In this document: positions 60,592 to 64,000 of the stretch, piece after piece | Position numbering within the stretch: position 1 is the first letter of the stretch | Layout of the letters: each line of letters begins with the position of its first letter | From: Macrothele yani | Taxonomy: Eukaryota; Arthropoda; Arachnida; Araneae; Macrothelidae | Length of the DNA: 64,000 nucleotides | NCBI GenBank assembly: GCA_039090855.1 | Contig: CM077022.1 | Span: forward strand, 70,642,971 to 70,706,970 | Reading direction: 5' to 3' | Notes under the pieces: model-generated | The model's database searches: none | What the model saw: only the letters and a program-made list of their open reading frames with translations | Told to the model about the DNA's origin: nothing | Program-made: the position numbers and the translations under genes

Positions 60592-61430
60592 TACACTATA
60601 TCAACAAAAGTCTCCAGACATTTAGAAGAGAAACACAACGTAGCATTTATTGGCATGCATACATTAGTATGGTGTCGTTCCACCTTTGGCCTTAATATGC
60701 ATGCACTGACCCTTAGAGACATGCTTTCGACAAGGTTTTGGAACACAGCGATAGGTATGCGCTTCCATTCAGTACATAATGCGGCCACTAACTGTTGCTT
60801 AGTAGTAGGCCTTTGTTCCAAACTTCTTATGTGGGGCTTCTAATTTATCCCATAGGTGCTCTATGGGATTAAGATCAGGGCTCTGTGCTGGCTAGTCCAC
60901 ACAAGATACAGAATTATTGTCAAACCACACCATAACAGTCCTTGCTTTATGGCTAGGTGCACTATCCTGCTGGTACAAACAAGGCTCAGTTCCACTTATT
61001 GCCAGAGTTGGTAGGGCATAATTGTCCAGAATATAGAGGTAGACGTGCTGGTTAACAGGGTTGTTCACAATAATCAATGGGCTGGGACCATACCACAAAA
61101 AACACCCCCATAAGAGTACACTGCGGTAAATAGCATTCTTCTGGCTGCCGCCATACCCACACACAGCCATCAGACTGATGAATCGTTTATCTGGATTCAT
61201 CAGTCCATAGGACCAGTTTCAGTTGATCTACAGTCTATGATAAATGTTTTTTACACCATGCTGAACGAGTAGCATTCTGAGTGGAGATGAAAGGCTTATG
61301 GATCAGCAGCACAACCACGGTAACCCACGTAATGAAACTCTCTGCAAATGGTACATGTACATACTGTGGTTCCAGCATTTTTACTCACCTGTGCACTGAG
61401 GTTTTTAGCAGTACTTCGTTGATTAGGCTG
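60592..61430 (-). pseudogene. Tc1-like transposase remnant
   Basis: The minus strand encodes, from about 61400 downward, FISTQNATRSAWCKKHLS, VLWTDES, VLLWGCFLWYGPSPLIIV, ILDNYALPTLA, LYQQDSAPSHKARTV, then D-stop-PAQSPDLNPIEHLWDKLE. These are the D, D and E blocks of a DD34E Tc1 transposase. A stop replaces the W after the second block, and frameshifts occur. The end at 60592 (TACACTATATCAACAAAAGT) looks like a Tc1 terminus; the N-terminal half is missing. Confidence 0.88.
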
Positions 61431-61447
61431 TAACGACTCTCCTGACA

Positions 61448-61467
61448 TAGTTCCCACTCGTTCACCC

Positions 61468-61511
<44 letters not shown>

Positions 61512-61550
61512 AGGACTTTTCCAGGACTTGCAAACATTTTTAAGACTATT
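61448..61550 (+). repeat. CAGGGTT-family repeat piece with long poly(A)
   Basis: GTTCCCACTCGTTC, then about 40 A (61469-61508), then TCAAGGACTTTTCCAGGACT. The motif order equals that at 62812-62895, where the A run is short. Confidence 0.6.
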
Positions 61551-62057
61551 CGTTACCAATAAGAACTCTCATGGAACAATAAAATAAGTTGTAACAAACA
61601 ATCAAGAAGTTAAATTAAAATTATAGTTATAACTAAACATAGGGGCACACCCCTTGGTGAGGTATTATTGTTCCATATGATTTCAGGTTTCCTTATCACT
61701 GACATGTGTTTACACATTTGACACAACAGTTAAAAGCAAAATATTTGTCATTAAAGTCAAACTAAGTTAAGAATAAAATATAAGAAATTGAAAGCAACAT
61801 CCCCTTGGGCACTATGGAATATGGTCATAAGTTGCAGACAAACAAGGAAAACACTAGAAAAAAAGTAACTCTTGACTGCTGAAATTTAATTTTCATTAGT
61901 ATTGTGCTTAAAGCCAAAAGCATTGTCAAGTTGCAAGTACAGTTCTATGCCAAAATTTCATCTTTAATCCATTTTGACTTATAAAATGCATATTTGGTTT
62001 TACTTACATTTGGAATTCTTCTGGCTCTTCTACAAAGCTACACAGATGTATAAAGTA

Positions 62058-62799
62058 CCATAATTTTTGTCGTATAATCCGTGGATTATCTGCTAAAAAA
62101 GCAAAAAAATATAGGTTCTGCGGACTATACACCGATGCGGATAATACGCAGTTTAAAAAAAAAATTGAGACCTTCCGATTTTTTAAAAATCTGCAGTGTA
62201 ATTGTGCAGCGTAATTGTGCAGGGCAGGGGGTATAATTAGAAAAGGAACTCCCTCGGGAGAATTTTCCTCAGTTCAGGAGCTTTTACGGATCGGGAGGGA
62301 GGGCAGGCGTCATTTTGTTATCGTTGAGGACAGCTCTGACTGTTGTCAGTCTGTTTTTGGCAAAAAGCCAAGGAAGTACGCACAGTGCTTGCTGCACATA
62401 CCTATGCGTTTCTCCTTTCGGACCTCATGTGCGCTGCCTTGTGTCTAGTTCGCTTTCGCCGTTTTGATGAACGCTGTTGCTGCTGTTTTCCTTCATTGCT
62501 ATTCATGTCTCTGAAAAGGAAACTTTTCAGTCACACTGCCGAATTTAAACTTAAAGTGGTGGACAGAATTGAGGATATGATTGCGTCACTGCAAGATAGT
62601 TTGGAGGCAAGAACACAATTGTGCAGTATAACATGCGGAAAGTATCTGTGCTGCGGTGTAAAACGTAAACAAATCAGTCGGTAAATTCCGCGGGAGAATT
62701 AACAGAAGTTTTTTTATTGGCCCACGTATAAGCAGATTCCTCAACTCTGAAATCAGGAATTCCTCCAAAAACTTTCTATTTATGCGCGAGTATATACGG
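62058..62799 (+). mobile_element. pogo/Tigger-like DNA element remnant
   Basis: Flanked by TA (62056-62057 and 62800-62801). The right end read inward is CCGTATATACTCGCGCATAA; the left end CCATAATTTTTGTCGTATAA is a degraded counterpart. Internal CGGACTATACACCGATGCGG is typical of these termini. At 62506-62580 a short frame (LKRKLFSHTAEFKLKVVD) resembles the start of the CENP-B/pogo-type DNA-binding domain. No catalytic domain remains. Confidence 0.65.
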
Positions 62800-62811
62800 T
62801 ATTGGCAAGGT

Positions 62812-62895
62812 GTACAGGGTTCGTACTCTTTTTGGGGAAAAAATTCAAGGACTTTCCAGGCCTTTTCCAGGCCATATACAAAAAATTCCAGGATG
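62812..62895 (+). repeat. CAGGGTT-family repeat piece
   Basis: CAGGGTTCGTACTCTTTTTG, then ATTCAAGGACTTTCCAGG, CCTTTTCCAGGCC and ATTCCAGGATG. Same family as 37878, 38362 and 61448. Confidence 0.6.
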
Positions 62896-64000
62896 AATAT
62901 TACGCTTACAGTATCATGCTCAAATTATTTTTTAAAAGCAATTTCAGTTTTAAGTAATAAAAATGATGAAAGATGCAAATGAATGAGTGTGCTTTTTTAC
63001 CCATTACATTTCTTTTTAATGTTTTTAATTGGCGAATTACCCAATAATGCTAAATTGAATCATGATGCAATTACCACAAGGCTATTCAGAAAATCCTTTC
63101 CCTCAATCAGAAAATGATTAATTCAATCAGTCATTTTAGCTGCATCACTATTCTGCACTATCTTCCATGTAATCAGACTATTATTGATAACAACTGAAAT
63201 TATTATAAAATAAAGTGAGGGCAGATTCAGAATTTAAGAATGGGGAGGGCGCACGTCTAACAGAGGACTGGTAAAAAAATCTCTGAGATTTATTTCCTCC
63301 AAAAAAACACGGTGGTAAAACATGGAGGACCCATAAAGGGGAGGTGGGGTGCTTGCCTCTCAGAGTACATCACAAACAGCAGTTCTGAAGTACTGCTGTG
63401 TGGATCACTGAAAAATTCGGGCAAATGTAAGACAAAACGTGGAGTTGCAAATCCATAAGTGAAAAGGTGTGATGTCTGAAAACAAGAAACGTGAGACAAA
63501 GCAAAGCACTTATCTACTTACTCAACCTCCCCCCCCTTTTTGAAATGGGGCATGTGCTTGTTATGCCCACAGGTGGATTCAAGTCTCAAATCTTTCATAC
63601 TTACCCAGCTGGAGAGTGGACGTAGGGCTTCAAGCTTGGAGAATGAATACTGCTCTTATATCTATGCCTTTGAATTTAATTTCGACCATTTTCAACAGGG
63701 TAGGTTCCTAGGTTGTACCTAACAGCATACTAAAATTTCGCCAAAATCCAACCCCTTTACGGAAAAACCAAAGCATAAACGTTTCTGCAACCTACAGTTC
63801 GAAAGGGTTAGTAATTTCTAAAATAAAAACATAACGAACAGCGTGAAAAACTAGCTCATACACAGAATATCTGAAACTACAGTATGCGCTCTCAATTATT
63901 AGGGATGATAGGGGGAAGGGAATAGAACTGTCCATAATTAGCATGTTCTCAAGTTGCGCTAGGCGCTTAGCACTGCTGAATTCCGTCAGACCCCCAATGG

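Larger units (their letters stand above)
54578..64000 (-). other. how: HOW/QKI upstream intron, incomplete (>9.4 kb)
   Basis: No exon for the first half of the KH domain or QUA1 was found on the minus strand. The stretch contains family-2 repeats, a Tc1 remnant, a pogo-like remnant and CAGGGTT-type repeat ends. From 58 to 60.5 kb and 63 to 64 kb I see no gene. A plus-strand open frame at 59057-59320 has no recognisable similarity. Confidence 0.7.

Noticed and set aside
61469..61508. Poly(A) run as the tail of a recent retrogene
   Set aside because: It sits inside a CAGGGTT-family repeat whose flanks continue on both sides, so it is an expanded homopolymer.

Overview
Eukaryotic, AT-rich, repeat-dense nuclear DNA from an animal with long introns. 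The best-supported gene is the 3' half of a STAR-family RNA-binding protein (quaking / held out wings, QKI/HOW) on the minus strand. Its C-terminal sequence (KQRR followed by REHPYQR) resembles arthropod HOW more than vertebrate QKI. The transposons found (Tc1, mariner, RTE-like LINE, gypsy) are of kinds common in arthropods. I therefore infer an arthropod, probably with a large genome, but I cannot name the species.

Layout. 1-3.7 kb: an ASB3-like ankyrin/SOCS-box gene in a single exon on the minus strand. It is intact except for one extra base in a G/C homopolymer. 0.4-14.7 kb: a dense cluster of one tRNA-derived SINE family (about 15 loci, both orientations), mixed with fold-back elements and LINE and mariner remnants. 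It includes a well-resolved nest: a SINE split by a 1.12-kb DNA element with an 8-bp target duplication, and split again by a younger SINE. About 16-54.6 kb: the HOW/QKI gene, read right to left. It has a KH/QUA2 exon (54434-54577), a QUA2 exon (42004-42094), a proline-rich exon (24649-24941) and an alternative terminal exon with a nuclear-localisation-like motif (21845-21915). Splice phases agree throughout. The maxi-KH core, QUA1 and the promoter must lie beyond 64 kb. Introns are about 2.8, 17.1, 12.3 and more than 9.4 kb.

The introns hold decayed transposons: Tc1 (18.7 and 60.6 kb), gypsy pol (32.3-34.5 kb), a LINE (34.9-36.1 kb), a pogo-like element (62.1-62.8 kb), several fold-back elements, a tRNA-like sequence inside an inverted-repeat element (36.4-36.8 kb), and a 5.88-kb, nearly complete palindrome (47809-53688) flanked by AGTA on both sides.

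The most unusual items are the giant palindrome, the tRNA-bearing fold-back sequences, the nested SINE/DNA element and the read-through versus splice choice at the end of HOW/QKI. I see no prokaryotic features, CRISPR arrays, rRNA or viral genes. The gypsy fragment is a decayed LTR-retrotransposon pol with no envelope gene visible.
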